From Streptomyces sp. NBC_01571 (GTDB lineage Bacteria > Actinomycetota > Actinomycetes > Streptomycetales > Streptomycetaceae), in the NCBI RefSeq assembly GCF_026339875.1, contig NZ_JAPEPZ010000001.1, positions 7,130,001-7,194,000 of the forward strand: a stretch of 64,000 nucleotides of DNA, written 5' to 3'. Each line of letters begins with the position of its first letter. Within the stretch, counting starts at the first letter, position 1. Of the stretch, positions 25,951-34,479 are shown one piece after another. The position numbers were made by a program, and so were the translations under genes. The notes under the pieces were generated by a model, which saw only the letters and a list, made by a program, of their open reading frames with translations, was not told the DNA's origin and made no database searches.

Positions 25951-26547
25951 GTGAGCACGACACCACCTGTTCTTGCCGCAGAGCTGGCAGGGGCGTGGGC
26001 CGACATTCAGCGGCACCACCCCGAACTGCCGGATCTGGCCGCGCCCGAGTCCCTGATCGGAGAGTCGTCGTCCGCCTGCGGGCACGAACTCTCCTTCGAA
26101 CGCCTGTTGCACGAGGCAGTCCATGGCATCGCCGCCGCCCGCGGAGTCCGCGACACCTCGCGCGCCGGCCGCTACCACAACCGCAGATTCCTGGCGATCG
26201 CCGAGGAGCTGGGCCTTGACCACCCCGAGGAACCGCATCCCAGCAGCGGATTCTCGCTCGTCACGCTCAACCCCGAGGCCAAGCGCCGCTATCGCCCGAC
26301 CATCGAGCGGCTGCAGCGCGCCCTCAAGGCCCACACCGCCGCGACCGCCGCCGACACGGCCCGCTCGTTCCGGGGCCCCGCCGCCCGGCACGGCTCCTCC
26401 GGAGGAGGCGTCCGCGTCAAGGCGGTCTGCGACTGCGGCCGCAACGTACGGGTCGTCCCGTCCGTGCTGGCACAGGCGCCGATCGTGTGCGGGGGGTGCG
26501 GCAAGCCCTTCCGGATTCCGGAGGTGGTCGGAGCGGCGGCGAGCTGA
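25951..26547 (+). CDS. SprT-like putative metalloprotein with C-terminal zinc ribbon
   Basis: 198 residues. HEAVHG (about residues 54-59) is an HExxH zinc-binding helix, in the context ERLLHEAVHGIAAARGVRDT, then GRYHNRRFLAIAEELGL, the arrangement of SprT/Spartan-like proteases. The C-terminus has CDCGRN and CGGCGK, two Cys pairs of a zinc ribbon. A basic, disordered linker separates the two parts. Spartan-type enzymes cut DNA-protein crosslinks; whether this one does is unknown. GTG at 25951 has no clear ribosome-binding site. The gene stands alone between proS and the rpsP operon and is related to small SprT-like proteins seen in actinobacteria. Confidence 0.75.
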   Translation: MSTTPPVLAAELAGAWADIQRHHPELPDLAAPESLIGESSSACGHELSFERLLHEAVHGIAAARGVRDTSRAGRYHNRRFLAIAEELGLDHPEEPHPSSGFSLVTLNPEAKRRYRPTIERLQRALKAHTAATAADTARSFRGPAARHGSSGGGVRVKAVCDCGRNVRVVPSVLAQAPIVCGGCGKPFRIPEVVGAAAS

Positions 26548-26833
26548 GGGGACGGCTGCTCGTGGCAGCCGTGCTCGGCCGCGCCGCCCGGTGAGCGCCG
26601 GGAGACACCGCCGGCGCCCGGTGGTCGGCGCCGGGTGCCGGTCAGGCATGGGTCCGCGCCCAGGGCCGGTGAGGTGAACCTCCGGGGTGTGGCACAATGT
26701 CTAGCTGTACTCGACAGTCGCATAGGACCCCTCTCTCCTCCGGCTGACGCGTCCATCGGGCACTCGGGTACCGCAACCCCACGCGGCCATCTCGCCGTGC
26801 CCAACCACGTCAAGACCAGGAGACACCACTTCC

Positions 26834-27262
26834 GTGGCAGTCAAGATCAAGCTGAAGCGTCTGGGCAAGATCCGTTCGCCTCACTACCGCATCGTCGTCG
26901 CCGACTCCCGTACCCGCCGTGACGGCCGGGCCATCGAGGAGATCGGCCTGTACCACCCGGTGCAGAACCCCTCGCGCATCGAGGTCGACTCGGACCGCGC
27001 GCAGTACTGGCTGGGAGTCGGCGCGCAGCCGACCGAGCCCGTGCTCGCCATCCTGAAGCTGACCGGCGACTGGCAGAAGTTCAAGGGTCTGCCCGCCCCC
27101 GCTCCGCTGCTCGTCGCCGAGCCGAAGGCGTCGCGCCCCCTGTTCGACGCCCTGGGCGGCGACGACGAGGGCAAGGGTGAGGCCATCACCCAGAAGAAGA
27201 AGGCTGAGAAGAAGGACGAGGCCCCGGCCGCGTCCTCTTCGTCTGAGTCGACCGAGGCCTGA
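26834..27262 (+). CDS. rpsP: 30S ribosomal protein S16
   Basis: 142 residues; the first 80 are the S16 domain ([20 protein letters not shown], then [20 protein letters not shown]). The remainder is an actinobacterial C-terminal extension ending in a Lys/Glu/Ala/Ser-rich tail. GTG at 26834 follows CCAGGAG. It is the first gene of an rpsP-khpA-rimM-trmD-rplS operon. The 286-bp leader (26548-26833) is transcribed or promoter DNA: GAGGT-ga-ACCTC (26671-26682) is a small inverted repeat and TGGCACAATG at 26690 resembles a -10. Confidence 0.98.
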   Translation: MAVKIKLKRLGKIRSPHYRIVVADSRTRRDGRAIEEIGLYHPVQNPSRIEVDSDRAQYWLGVGAQPTEPVLAILKLTGDWQKFKGLPAPAPLLVAEPKASRPLFDALGGDDEGKGEAITQKKKAEKKDEAPAASSSSESTEA

Positions 27263-27264
27263 GC

Positions 27265-27504
27265 ATGCTCGAGGAGGCTCTCGAGCACCTCGTGAAGGGC
27301 ATCGTCGACAACCCCGACGATGTGCAGGTCGCCTCGCGCGACCTGCGCCGCGGGCGCGTACTCGAGGTCCGGGTCCACCCCGACGACCTCGGTAAGGTGA
27401 TCGGCCGCAACGGCCGCACCGCGCGCGCCCTGCGCACCGTCGTGGGCGCCATCGGCGGCCGCGGTGTCCGCGTCGACCTCGTCGACGTGGACCACGTCCG
27501 CTGA
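27265..27504 (+). CDS. khpA: KH-domain RNA-binding protein KhpA
   Basis: 79 residues consisting of one KH domain; the GxxG loop is IGRNGRT in LGKVIGRNGRTARALRTVV. KhpA binds RNA, usually with KhpB/Jag, and affects cell size or translation in Gram-positives. It starts two bases after the rpsP stop. Confidence 0.95.
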   Translation: MLEEALEHLVKGIVDNPDDVQVASRDLRRGRVLEVRVHPDDLGKVIGRNGRTARALRTVVGAIGGRGVRVDLVDVDHVR

Positions 27505-27611
27505 CGTAACAGGCAGCACCGGCTCGGGCCGGGGAGGGCCATCCGGCCGTCCCCGGCCCGTAGTCGTCTGCGAAGCAACGCCGCAGGCACACCGACAGGA
27601 GATCAAGCACA

Positions 27612-28166
27612 GTGCAGCTGGTAGTCGCTCGCGTCGGCCGCGCCCACGGCATCAAGGGCGAGGTCACCGTCGAGGTACGTACCGACGAGCCGGAGATCAG
27701 ACTCGCCCCCGGTGCCGTCCTGGCCACCGACCCCGCCTCCACCGGTCCGCTGACCATCGAGACGGGCCGCGTGCACAGCGGCCGTCTGCTGCTCCGCTTC
27801 GAGGGCGTACGCGACCGCAACGCCGCCGAGGCGCTGCGCAACACCCTGCTCATCGCCGACGTCGACCCGGACGAGAAGCCCGAGGACCCGGACGAGTACT
27901 ACGACCACCAGCTGATGGACCTGGACGTGGTCACCAAGGAGGGTGACGAGGTCGGACGGATCACCGAGATCTCGCACCTCCCCTCCCAGGACCTGTTCGT
28001 GGTCGAGCGGCCGGACGGCACCGAGGTCCTGATCCCGTTCGTCGAGGAGATCGTCGTCGAGATCGACCTGGACGAGCAGCGGGCCGTCATCGACCCGCCG
28101 CCGGGCCTGATCGACGACCGCGCCGAGATCGCGTCCACCCGGGACTCCACCGAGGAAGAGGCGTAA
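27612..28166 (+). CDS. rimM: Ribosome maturation factor RimM
   Basis: 184 residues; an N-terminal RimM beta-barrel ([21 protein letters not shown]) and a C-terminal PRC-barrel ([20 protein letters not shown]). It binds ribosomal protein S19 during 30S maturation. GTG at 27612 sits after ACAGGAGATC. The stop codon overlaps the trmD start (TAATG). Confidence 0.97.
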   Translation: MQLVVARVGRAHGIKGEVTVEVRTDEPEIRLAPGAVLATDPASTGPLTIETGRVHSGRLLLRFEGVRDRNAAEALRNTLLIADVDPDEKPEDPDEYYDHQLMDLDVVTKEGDEVGRITEISHLPSQDLFVVERPDGTEVLIPFVEEIVVEIDLDEQRAVIDPPPGLIDDRAEIASTRDSTEEEA

Positions 28167-28987
28167 TGCGGCTGGACGTCGTCACGATCTTCCCGGAGTA
28201 CCTGGACCCCCTGAACGTCTCGCTCGTCGGCAAGGCACGCGCGCGCGGACAGCTGAACGTGCACGTGCACGATCTCCGGAAGTGGACGTACGACCGCCAC
28301 AACACGGTCGACGACACCCCCTACGGCGGCGGCCCCGGCATGGTCATGAAGACCGACCCGTGGGGCGAGGCCCTGGACTCCGTGCTGGCCGACGGCTACG
28401 AGACGGGCGCGCACGGGCCCGTCCTCGTCGTGCCCACACCCAGCGGACGCCCCTTCACCCAGGAACTCGCCGTCGAGCTGTCCGAGCGCCCCTGGCTGGT
28501 CTTCACACCCGCCCGCTACGAAGGCATCGACCGCCGCGTCATCGACGAGTACGCCACCCGCATGCCGGTCCACGAGGTGTCCATCGGCGACTACGTGCTC
28601 GCCGGCGGCGAGGCGGCCGTCCTCGTCGTCACGGAGGCCGTGGCGCGCCTGCTGCCGGGCGTCCTGGGCAACGCCGAGTCCCACCGGGACGACTCCTTCG
28701 CCCCCGGGGCCATGGCCAACCTCCTGGAAGGGCCCGTCTACACCAAGCCCCCCGAGTGGCGCGGCCGGGAGATCCCCGAGGTGCTGCTCAGCGGCCACCA
28801 CGGCAAGATCGCCCGCTGGCGTCGCGACGAGGCCCTGCGCCGTACGACGGCCAACCGGCCCGACCTCATCGAGCGCTGCGAGGCGTCCCTCTTCGACAAG
28901 AAGGACCGCGAGATGCTCTCGATCCTGGGGTGGCAGCCGGATCCCGACGGCCGATTTTGGCGCAGGCCGCAGACCGTGGAAGAATAG
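28166..28987 (+). CDS. trmD: tRNA (guanine-N1-)-methyltransferase TrmD
   Basis: 273 residues. It methylates G37 of tRNAs with SAM. The trefoil-knot SPOUT fold is shown by [38 protein letters not shown] and EVSIGDYVLAGGEAAVLV, followed by LLSGHHGKIARWR. It is translationally coupled to rimM. Confidence 0.98.
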   Translation: MRLDVVTIFPEYLDPLNVSLVGKARARGQLNVHVHDLRKWTYDRHNTVDDTPYGGGPGMVMKTDPWGEALDSVLADGYETGAHGPVLVVPTPSGRPFTQELAVELSERPWLVFTPARYEGIDRRVIDEYATRMPVHEVSIGDYVLAGGEAAVLVVTEAVARLLPGVLGNAESHRDDSFAPGAMANLLEGPVYTKPPEWRGREIPEVLLSGHHGKIARWRRDEALRRTTANRPDLIERCEASLFDKKDREMLSILGWQPDPDGRFWRRPQTVEE

Positions 28988-29119
28988 GCCGCTGCTCTAC
29001 GTCGTCCGGCGTGCGCCCCTGCCACAGGGGGACACGACGCCCGCCCCGACGCGGCAGCACTCTCCTGAAAACCCTTCTCCCGTCGATGACCTGTGGCATC
29101 GGCGAAGAAAGCAGACCCA

Positions 29120-29470
29120 ATGTCTCACCTGCTCGACTCCGTCGACAGCGCGTCGCTGCGCACCGACATCCCGGCCTTCCGTCCGGGCGACACCGTCAAC
29201 GTCCACGTGCGCGTCATCGAGGGCAACCGCTCCCGTGTGCAGCAGTTCAAGGGCGTGGTCATCCGTCGCCAGGGCGCCGGTGTCCGCGAGACCTTCACGG
29301 TCCGCAAGGTCTCCTTCTCGGTCGGCGTCGAGCGCACCTTCCCGGTGCACACCCCGATCGTCGAGAAGATCGAGCTCGTCACCCGCGGTGACGTGCGTCG
29401 CGCGAAGCTGTACTACCTCCGTGACCTGCGCGGCAAGGCCGCGAAGATCAAGGAGAAGCGCGACAACTGA
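29120..29470 (+). CDS. rplS: 50S ribosomal protein L19
   Basis: 116 residues, the standard length. [20 protein letters not shown] opens the protein; [40 protein letters not shown] and the C-terminal [19 protein letters not shown] are L19 signatures. ATG at 29120 is chosen over an upstream GTG at 29093. The 132-bp gap after trmD has no strong terminator. Confidence 0.98.
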   Translation: MSHLLDSVDSASLRTDIPAFRPGDTVNVHVRVIEGNRSRVQQFKGVVIRRQGAGVRETFTVRKVSFSVGVERTFPVHTPIVEKIELVTRGDVRRAKLYYLRDLRGKAAKIKEKRDN

Positions 29471-29515
29471 GCTCGCACGGAGGCTCATACGGACGCCGGA
29501 TAACATCTGGCTCCG

Positions 29516-30232
29516 ATGAACACCGAAGCACAGCACACGGAGCGCGACCGCTCCTCCCGCCCTGCCGGGTCCGAAGAGATCTCGGACACTCAGGGGCCGG
29601 AGGGACGGTCGCGTTCCGCGTTGCTGGACCGGGTCGCGGAATGGGTCCCCGGCGGGCGGATCACTCTGACCGTCCTGGTCTGTCTGCTGTTCCTGGCCGG
29701 CTTCAGCACCTTCGTGATGCAACCCTTCGAGATTCCCAGCAGCTCGATGGAGCGCGGATTGAGGATCGGGGACCGCGTTCTCGTAAATAAGTTGGCGTAC
29801 CGTTTCGGTGCTGAGCCGCAGCGGGGAGACATCGTCGTGTTCGACGGCACCGGCTACTTCGGGAACGCCGACTACGTCAAACGCGTCGTCGGTGTGGGGG
29901 GAGACCATGTGGTCTGCTGCGACAAGGAGGGGAGACTCGAGGTGAACGGCCGTTCGGTCGACGAGTCGACGTTTCTGTATCCCGGGGACACCCCGTCGGA
30001 GGTGCCCTTCGACGTCGTCGTGCCCGCCGGCAGCCTGTTCCTCCTGGGCGACCACCGCAGCGACTCCAGCGACTCCCGGGACCACCTGGGGTCCCCCGGA
30101 GGCGGCATGATCCCCGTCGGCGACGTCATCGGCCGCGCCGACTGGATCGCCTGGCCCTCGGCCGACTGGGCCCGGCTCAGGCGCCCCGGCGCCTACGCGC
30201 GCGTGCCCGCCGCGGACGGTGCCCATGGGTAA
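29516..30232 (+). CDS. sipW: Type I signal peptidase SipW
   Basis: 238 residues, the first of four tandem signal peptidases, as in S. lividans and S. coelicolor. One transmembrane helix (ITLTVLVCLLFLAGFSTFVM) is followed by the catalytic Ser in IPSSSMERGLRIGDRV and the catalytic Lys in YVKRVVGVGGDHV. Box E is LFLLGDHRSDSSDSRDH. It cleaves signal peptides of Sec/Tat substrates at the outer face of the membrane. TAACAT (29501-29506) ends 9 nt before the ATG and there is no Shine-Dalgarno, suggesting its own promoter and a nearly leaderless mRNA. The 3' end overlaps sipX by 8 bases. Confidence 0.95.
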   Translation: MNTEAQHTERDRSSRPAGSEEISDTQGPEGRSRSALLDRVAEWVPGGRITLTVLVCLLFLAGFSTFVMQPFEIPSSSMERGLRIGDRVLVNKLAYRFGAEPQRGDIVVFDGTGYFGNADYVKRVVGVGGDHVVCCDKEGRLEVNGRSVDESTFLYPGDTPSEVPFDVVVPAGSLFLLGDHRSDSSDSRDHLGSPGGGMIPVGDVIGRADWIAWPSADWARLRRPGAYARVPAADGAHG

Positions 30233-31307
30233 CCGCGGAAGGCCGCGCGGGGTCTCCGAGCACGCGGCCGACAACCTGCTGCCCACCGGGACGCGGCGCG
30301 CCTCCGGCGGCGCGGTACGCCCCGGCCGCGCCGAGCGCCGCAAGCTCCAGCGCAAGGTGAAGCGACGACGGAGGCGCTCCGCGGTCAAGGAGATCCCGCT
30401 TCTCGTCGGCGTCGCGGTGCTCATAGCCCTGGTCCTCAAGACCTTCCTCGTCCAGGCCTTCGTCATCCCGTCGGGCTCCATGGAGAGCACGATCCAGATC
30501 GGCGACCGGGTGCTCGTCGACAAGTTCACGCCATGGTTCGGCTCCAAGCCGCAGCGCGGTGACGTCGTCGTCTTCAAGGACCCCGGGGACTGGCTGGCCG
30601 GGGAGAAGACCACCAAGAAGAACGACCCCGTCGTCATCAAGCAGGTCAAGGAGGGGCTGACCCAGATCGGTCTGCTGCCCTCCGACAACGACAAGGACCT
30701 CATCAAGCGGGTCGTCGCGGTCGGCGGCGACACCGTCAAGTGCTGCGACACGCAGGGGCGCGTCACGGTCAACGGCATGCCGCTCGACGAGCCGTACATC
30801 CACGCCGACAACAAGCCGTCGGACTTCCCCTTCGAGGAGACCGTCCCCAAGGGCCGCCTCTGGGTCATGGGCGACCACCGGGCCAACTCGGCCGACTCCA
30901 GGTACCACCGGAAGGAGAAGTACGGCGGTACCGTCTCCGAGAAGTCCGTCGTCGGCAGGGCCATGGTCATCGCCTGGCCCTTCGGGCACTGGACTCGCCT
31001 GAAGGAGCCGGACACGTACGCGTCGGTGCCGAGCGGGTCGGCCACGGCCATGGGACCGTCGCATAGGGTGGCGTCCGCGGATCTCAATGGATTGATCCCG
31101 CTCCCGAGCCCTGCGGAACTCCCGCTCGTTATGGGAGTGGTGGGCCTGCGTCGGATCCGGGGCAGGCGGCAGCACGGAGTGAGGAGTGGATGTGGGGGAT
31201 TTGGCGGTCGGCGCACGATCCGGACACGATGGCCCCGAGGAACAGCCGGAGCGAGCCGACGGATCGGCCACCCCGGCCACGAGCGAGGTCGTCGGTCCCG
31301 GGAGTGA
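30225..31307 (+). CDS. sipX: Type I signal peptidase SipX
   Basis: 360 residues. A highly basic N-terminus (RRKLQRKVKRRRRRSAVKE) precedes the membrane helix VALIVLKTFLVQAF-like, then VIPSGSMESTIQIGDRV (Ser), DLIKRVVAVGGDTV (Lys) and WVMGDHRANSADSRYH. ATG at 30225 overlaps the sipW stop. The C-terminal about 50 residues (after MGVVGLRRIRGRRQ) are Arg/Gly-rich, unlike the catalytic domain. Their last 41 codons overlap the start of sipY in another frame by 122 bp, so the tail looks like read-through after loss of an earlier stop. Sip homologues I recall are nearer 320 residues. Confidence 0.93.
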   Translation: MGNRGRPRGVSEHAADNLLPTGTRRASGGAVRPGRAERRKLQRKVKRRRRRSAVKEIPLLVGVAVLIALVLKTFLVQAFVIPSGSMESTIQIGDRVLVDKFTPWFGSKPQRGDVVVFKDPGDWLAGEKTTKKNDPVVIKQVKEGLTQIGLLPSDNDKDLIKRVVAVGGDTVKCCDTQGRVTVNGMPLDEPYIHADNKPSDFPFEETVPKGRLWVMGDHRANSADSRYHRKEKYGGTVSEKSVVGRAMVIAWPFGHWTRLKEPDTYASVPSGSATAMGPSHRVASADLNGLIPLPSPAELPLVMGVVGLRRIRGRRQHGVRSGCGGFGGRRTIRTRWPRGTAGASRRIGHPGHERGRRSRE

Positions 31308-32136
31308 CTCCGGGGACGGCGGCGGTACGAAGGGGCACGGCGGGCAGGACGAGAAGCCCAAGAATCCGCGTTCCTTCTGGAAGGAACTGCCGCTCCTCAT
31401 CGGTATCGCACTGGTCCTCGCGCTGCTGATCAAGACCTTCCTGGTGCAGGCGTTCTCGATTCCCTCGGACTCGATGCAGAACACCCTCCAGCAGGGCGAC
31501 CGTGTACTGGTCGACAAGCTCACGCCGTGGTTCGGCTCGGAGCCCTCACGCGGCGAGGTCGTCGTCTTCCACGACCCCGACAACTGGCTGGCGGGCGAGC
31601 CGACGCCCAACCCGAACGCCGTGCAGCAGGTCCTCAGCAAGATCGGCCTGATGCCGTCCGCGGACGAGAAGGACCTCATCAAGCGGGTCATCGGCGTCGC
31701 CGGTGACACGATCGAGTGCGAGAACTCGGGCCCGCTGACGGTCAACGGCAAGGCGCTCAACGAGACGTACGTGTACGCCGGGAACACGCCGTGCAGCGTC
31801 GACGACCAGGGCGGCCAGTTCAAGGTGACGGTACCCCCGGGCAAAATCTGGGTCATGGGTGACCACCGGCAGAACTCGCTGGACTCCCGCTACCACCAGC
31901 AGGACAAGTACCAGGGCTTCGTGCCCGTGGGCAATGTCGTGGGCCGCGCCATCGTGATCGCCTGGCCGCCCACCCGCTGGAACACGCTGCCGATTCCGGA
32001 CACCTTCGACCAGAACCTGAGCGCGGCCGCCCCGGGCGCTCTGGGACTGGCCGGCGCGGCGCCTCTGGTGCTGTGGCGCAGGCGTCGCCTTACCGCCGGA
32101 AACCCCAGGGTTTCTGGGCGGGGTACCGCCGGGTAG
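31186..32136 (+). CDS. sipY: Type I signal peptidase SipY
   Basis: 316 residues. A polar Asp/Gly-rich N-terminus of about 60 residues precedes the transmembrane helix (ELPLLIGIALVLALLIKTFL). SIPSDSMQNTLQQGDRVLVD has the nucleophilic Ser, DLIKRVIGVAGDTI the Lys, WVMGDHRQNSLDSRYH box E. A second hydrophobic stretch near the C-terminus (ALGLAGAAPLVLW) ends in an Arg-rich tail. GTG at 31186 (GGAG 6 nt upstream) or 31192 (GAGGAG 5 nt upstream) are both possible. In S. lividans SipY is the major signal peptidase. Confidence 0.93.
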   Translation: MDVGDLAVGARSGHDGPEEQPERADGSATPATSEVVGPGSDSGDGGGTKGHGGQDEKPKNPRSFWKELPLLIGIALVLALLIKTFLVQAFSIPSDSMQNTLQQGDRVLVDKLTPWFGSEPSRGEVVVFHDPDNWLAGEPTPNPNAVQQVLSKIGLMPSADEKDLIKRVIGVAGDTIECENSGPLTVNGKALNETYVYAGNTPCSVDDQGGQFKVTVPPGKIWVMGDHRQNSLDSRYHQQDKYQGFVPVGNVVGRAIVIAWPPTRWNTLPIPDTFDQNLSAAAPGALGLAGAAPLVLWRRRRLTAGNPRVSGRGTAG

Positions 32137-32217
32137 GGTGCCGTCCCAGATCACCGATCTTCCGCGGCCCGTACCCAGGACCGCGGGGTCGATTCTCCGA
32201 GTCGGGGGAGCACTGGG

Positions 32218-32964
32218 ATGAGCAGGACGTCAGGTCGTACGGACGAGGGCCACGGTCGGCTCGGCAGCGTGCTGTCGGGACTGACCGTGGCCCTCGGCTG
32301 TGTGCTCTTCCTCGGCGGCTTCGCCTGGGGCGCGGTCGTCTATCAGCCGTACACGGTGCCGACCGAGTCGATGGTGCCGACCATCAAGGTGGGCGACCGC
32401 ATCCTGGCGGAGCGGATAGACGGCAAGGACGTCAAGCGCGGTGACGTCATCGTCTTCAAGCAGAAGAGCTGGGGCGACATGCTGATCGTCAAGCGGGTCG
32501 TCGCCGTCGGCGGTGACACCGTCGCCTGCTGCACGGACGGCAAGCTGACGGTCAACGACAAGAAGATCGACGAACCGTATCTCCCCAAGGGCCAGGCCGC
32601 CGAGATGAACCGGATCCCGACCGTCGAGGTCCCCGAGGGACGGCTCTTCCTGCTCGGTGACGAGCGCAGCGGCTCACTGGACTCGACGGCGCACCTCACC
32701 GAGGCCTTCAACGGCACGGTGTCGCGCGCCGCGGTGAAGGGCCGCGTCGACGCCATCGCCTGGCCCATGAAGGGCATGCTGAAGCGCCCCACGGGCTTCA
32801 AGACGCTCGGCGGGATCTCGACCCCCGGTCCACTGCGGCCGATCCTGACCGCCGTGGTGGCGGGCGCGGTGCTCGTGCTGGGCGGGGCGGCCTACGGCCC
32901 GGTCGCCAAGCGGCTCGGGCGGCGGCGGGGGCGGAGGCGGACGGAGCCGGTCGGTGTCGGCTGA
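32218..32964 (+). CDS. sipZ: Type I signal peptidase SipZ
   Basis: 248 residues. Helix LSGLTVALGCVLFLGGFAWG, then TVPTESMVPTIKVGDRI (Ser), MLIVKRVVAVGGDTVAC (Lys) and LFLLGDERSGSLDS. The third box has Glu in place of the His of the other three (GDERS versus GDHRS). A second C-terminal transmembrane helix (LTAVVAGAVLVLGGAAYGPV) followed by an Arg-rich end is as described for two-anchor Streptomyces signal peptidases. ATG at 32218 follows GGGGGAGC. The gene overlaps the Nudix start by 11 bases. Confidence 0.94.
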   Translation: MSRTSGRTDEGHGRLGSVLSGLTVALGCVLFLGGFAWGAVVYQPYTVPTESMVPTIKVGDRILAERIDGKDVKRGDVIVFKQKSWGDMLIVKRVVAVGGDTVACCTDGKLTVNDKKIDEPYLPKGQAAEMNRIPTVEVPEGRLFLLGDERSGSLDSTAHLTEAFNGTVSRAAVKGRVDAIAWPMKGMLKRPTGFKTLGGISTPGPLRPILTAVVAGAVLVLGGAAYGPVAKRLGRRRGRRRTEPVGVG

Positions 32965-33580
32965 GCCGGCCGGATCGTCCGGGCCGACCGGATCACAGGC
33001 TGGACGGGTCGCCCCGTCCGGGGCGTCCCCCGGGCCGTCCTCCGTGCCGTCGGAGCGGGTCGTCCCGGGCGCGGACCCGAGCGGAGACTCGTACGACGGC
33101 GGACTGCGGAAAGTCGCCAGGGTGGTGCTCCTCGACGCGCAGGAGCGCATCCTGCTGCTGCACGGCCATGAGCCGGACGATCCCGCGGACGACTGGTGGT
33201 TCACTCCCGGCGGCGGCCTGGAGGGCGACGAGACCCGCGAGGAGGCCGCGCTGCGGGAACTCGTGGAGGAGACCGGCATCACCCAGGTCGAACTGGGCCC
33301 GGTGCTGTGGCGGCGCAGATGTTCGTTCCCCTTCGCGGGACGCCGCTGGGACCAGGACGAATGGTATTTCCTGGCCCGTACGACCCAGACAGGAACCGTC
33401 GCCACCGGGCTGACGGAGCTGGAAGGGCGAAGTGTCGCCGGAGCGCGCTGGTGGACGTGCCAGGAACTGACCGAGGCACATGAGACGGTGTATCCGACCA
33501 GGCTCGCCGAGCTGCTGCGCAGGCTGCTCGACGAGGGTCCCCCGGCCAGACCCGAGGTCCTCGACACCGAAATCGTCTAG
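32954..33580 (+). CDS. Nudix hydrolase
   Basis: 208 residues. The Nudix box is GGGLEGDETREEAALRELVE plus ETGI (about residues 95-120), with all conserved Gly, Arg, Glu and Glu-Glu positions. The first 45 residues are a low-complexity Ser/Gly/Pro tail. The substrate, a nucleoside diphosphate linked to X, cannot be predicted. GTG at 32954 overlaps the sipZ end, so it is probably cotranscribed with the signal peptidases, a linkage conserved in Streptomyces. Confidence 0.93.
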   Translation: MSAEPAGSSGPTGSQAGRVAPSGASPGPSSVPSERVVPGADPSGDSYDGGLRKVARVVLLDAQERILLLHGHEPDDPADDWWFTPGGGLEGDETREEAALRELVEETGITQVELGPVLWRRRCSFPFAGRRWDQDEWYFLARTTQTGTVATGLTELEGRSVAGARWWTCQELTEAHETVYPTRLAELLRRLLDEGPPARPEVLDTEIV

Positions 33581-33635
33581 GGGCTCGCGGGGCTGGCGCA
33601 CAATAGGGGGACGCACGGCTGAAGGGGAACATGCC

Positions 33636-33944
33636 ATGAGCGCCGAGGACCTCGAGAAGTACGAGACCGAGATGGAGCTGAAGCTCTATCGGGAGTACCG
33701 CGATGTCGTCGGTCTGTTCAAATACGTGATCGAGACCGAACGGCGCTTCTACCTCACCAACGACTACGAGATGCAGGTGCACTCGGTCCAGGGTGAGGTT
33801 TTCTTTGAGGTGTCCATGGCGGACGCCTGGGTGTGGGACATGTACCGGCCCGCGCGCTTCGTGAAGCAGGTACGGGTGCTCACATTCAAGGACGTGAACA
33901 TCGAGGAGCTGAACAAGAGCGATCTGGAGCTGCCCGGCGGTTGA
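33636..33944 (+). CDS. DUF2469 family protein
   Basis: 102 residues, [20 protein letters not shown] at the start and [17 protein letters not shown] at the end. This is the actinobacterial DUF2469 family, always found near rnhB/yraN. It has no catalytic motif and no membrane segment; a charged N-terminal helix precedes a beta-rich part ([20 protein letters not shown]). Function unknown. ATG at 33636 follows GAAGGGGAAC. Confidence 0.93.
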   Translation: MSAEDLEKYETEMELKLYREYRDVVGLFKYVIETERRFYLTNDYEMQVHSVQGEVFFEVSMADAWVWDMYRPARFVKQVRVLTFKDVNIEELNKSDLELPGG

Positions 33945-34107
33945 CCGCCCCGGTGGATCCGCTGATCGCTTGAGGGTGACCGGCGGCCGCCGACGGACGA
34001 TGATCACTCGTGAGGGTGATGGAGTTGTCCCCAGTCGGCCGCCTGTCCACCAAGATCCAACAGCGGGCGGGGACGGCCGCATTGTTGGCGCCGGAGGTGG
34101 TGCCGAC

Positions 34108-34479
34108 ATGAAGACGTCCAAGGCACGCAACGCACTCGGCAAGTACGGCGAGGACCTGGCCGCGCGGCGGCTGACCCAGACCGGAATGACCGTCCTGGCG
34201 CGCAACTGGCGCTCCGGCAGGACCGGTGAGATCGACATCGTGGCCCGGGACGGCGACGCGCTCGTCGTCTGCGAGGTCAAGACACGCAGGACAGGGGCCT
34301 TCGAGCACCCGATGGCCGCCGTCACCCCGGCCAAGGCACAGCGCCTGCGCGGCCTGGCGGAGCGCTGGCTCCAGGAACACGGCGGGGCCCCGCCCGGCGG
34401 TGTCCGCATCGACCTGATCGGTGTCCTCCTCCCCGACCGCGGCGCACCCCTGGTCGAGCACGCGCGAGGGGTGGCCTGA
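34108..34479 (+). CDS. YraN family endonuclease-like protein (UPF0102)
   Basis: 123 residues. The PD-(D/E)XK-like core is visible: [33 protein letters not shown] with the Asp and Glu-x-Lys positions, and the conserved KAQRLR. It resembles archaeal Holliday-junction resolvases, but activity is unproven. ATG at 34108 follows CCGGAGGTGG. The stop codon overlaps the comM start by one base (TGATG), so the two are coupled. Confidence 0.95.
   Translation: MKTSKARNALGKYGEDLAARRLTQTGMTVLARNWRSGRTGEIDIVARDGDALVVCEVKTRRTGAFEHPMAAVTPAKAQRLRGLAERWLQEHGGAPPGGVRIDLIGVLLPDRGAPLVEHARGVA

Noticed and set aside
26548..26833. A small gene before rpsP
   Set aside because: The frames that are open lack a ribosome-binding site and normal codon bias; the interval looks like promoter and leader DNA.
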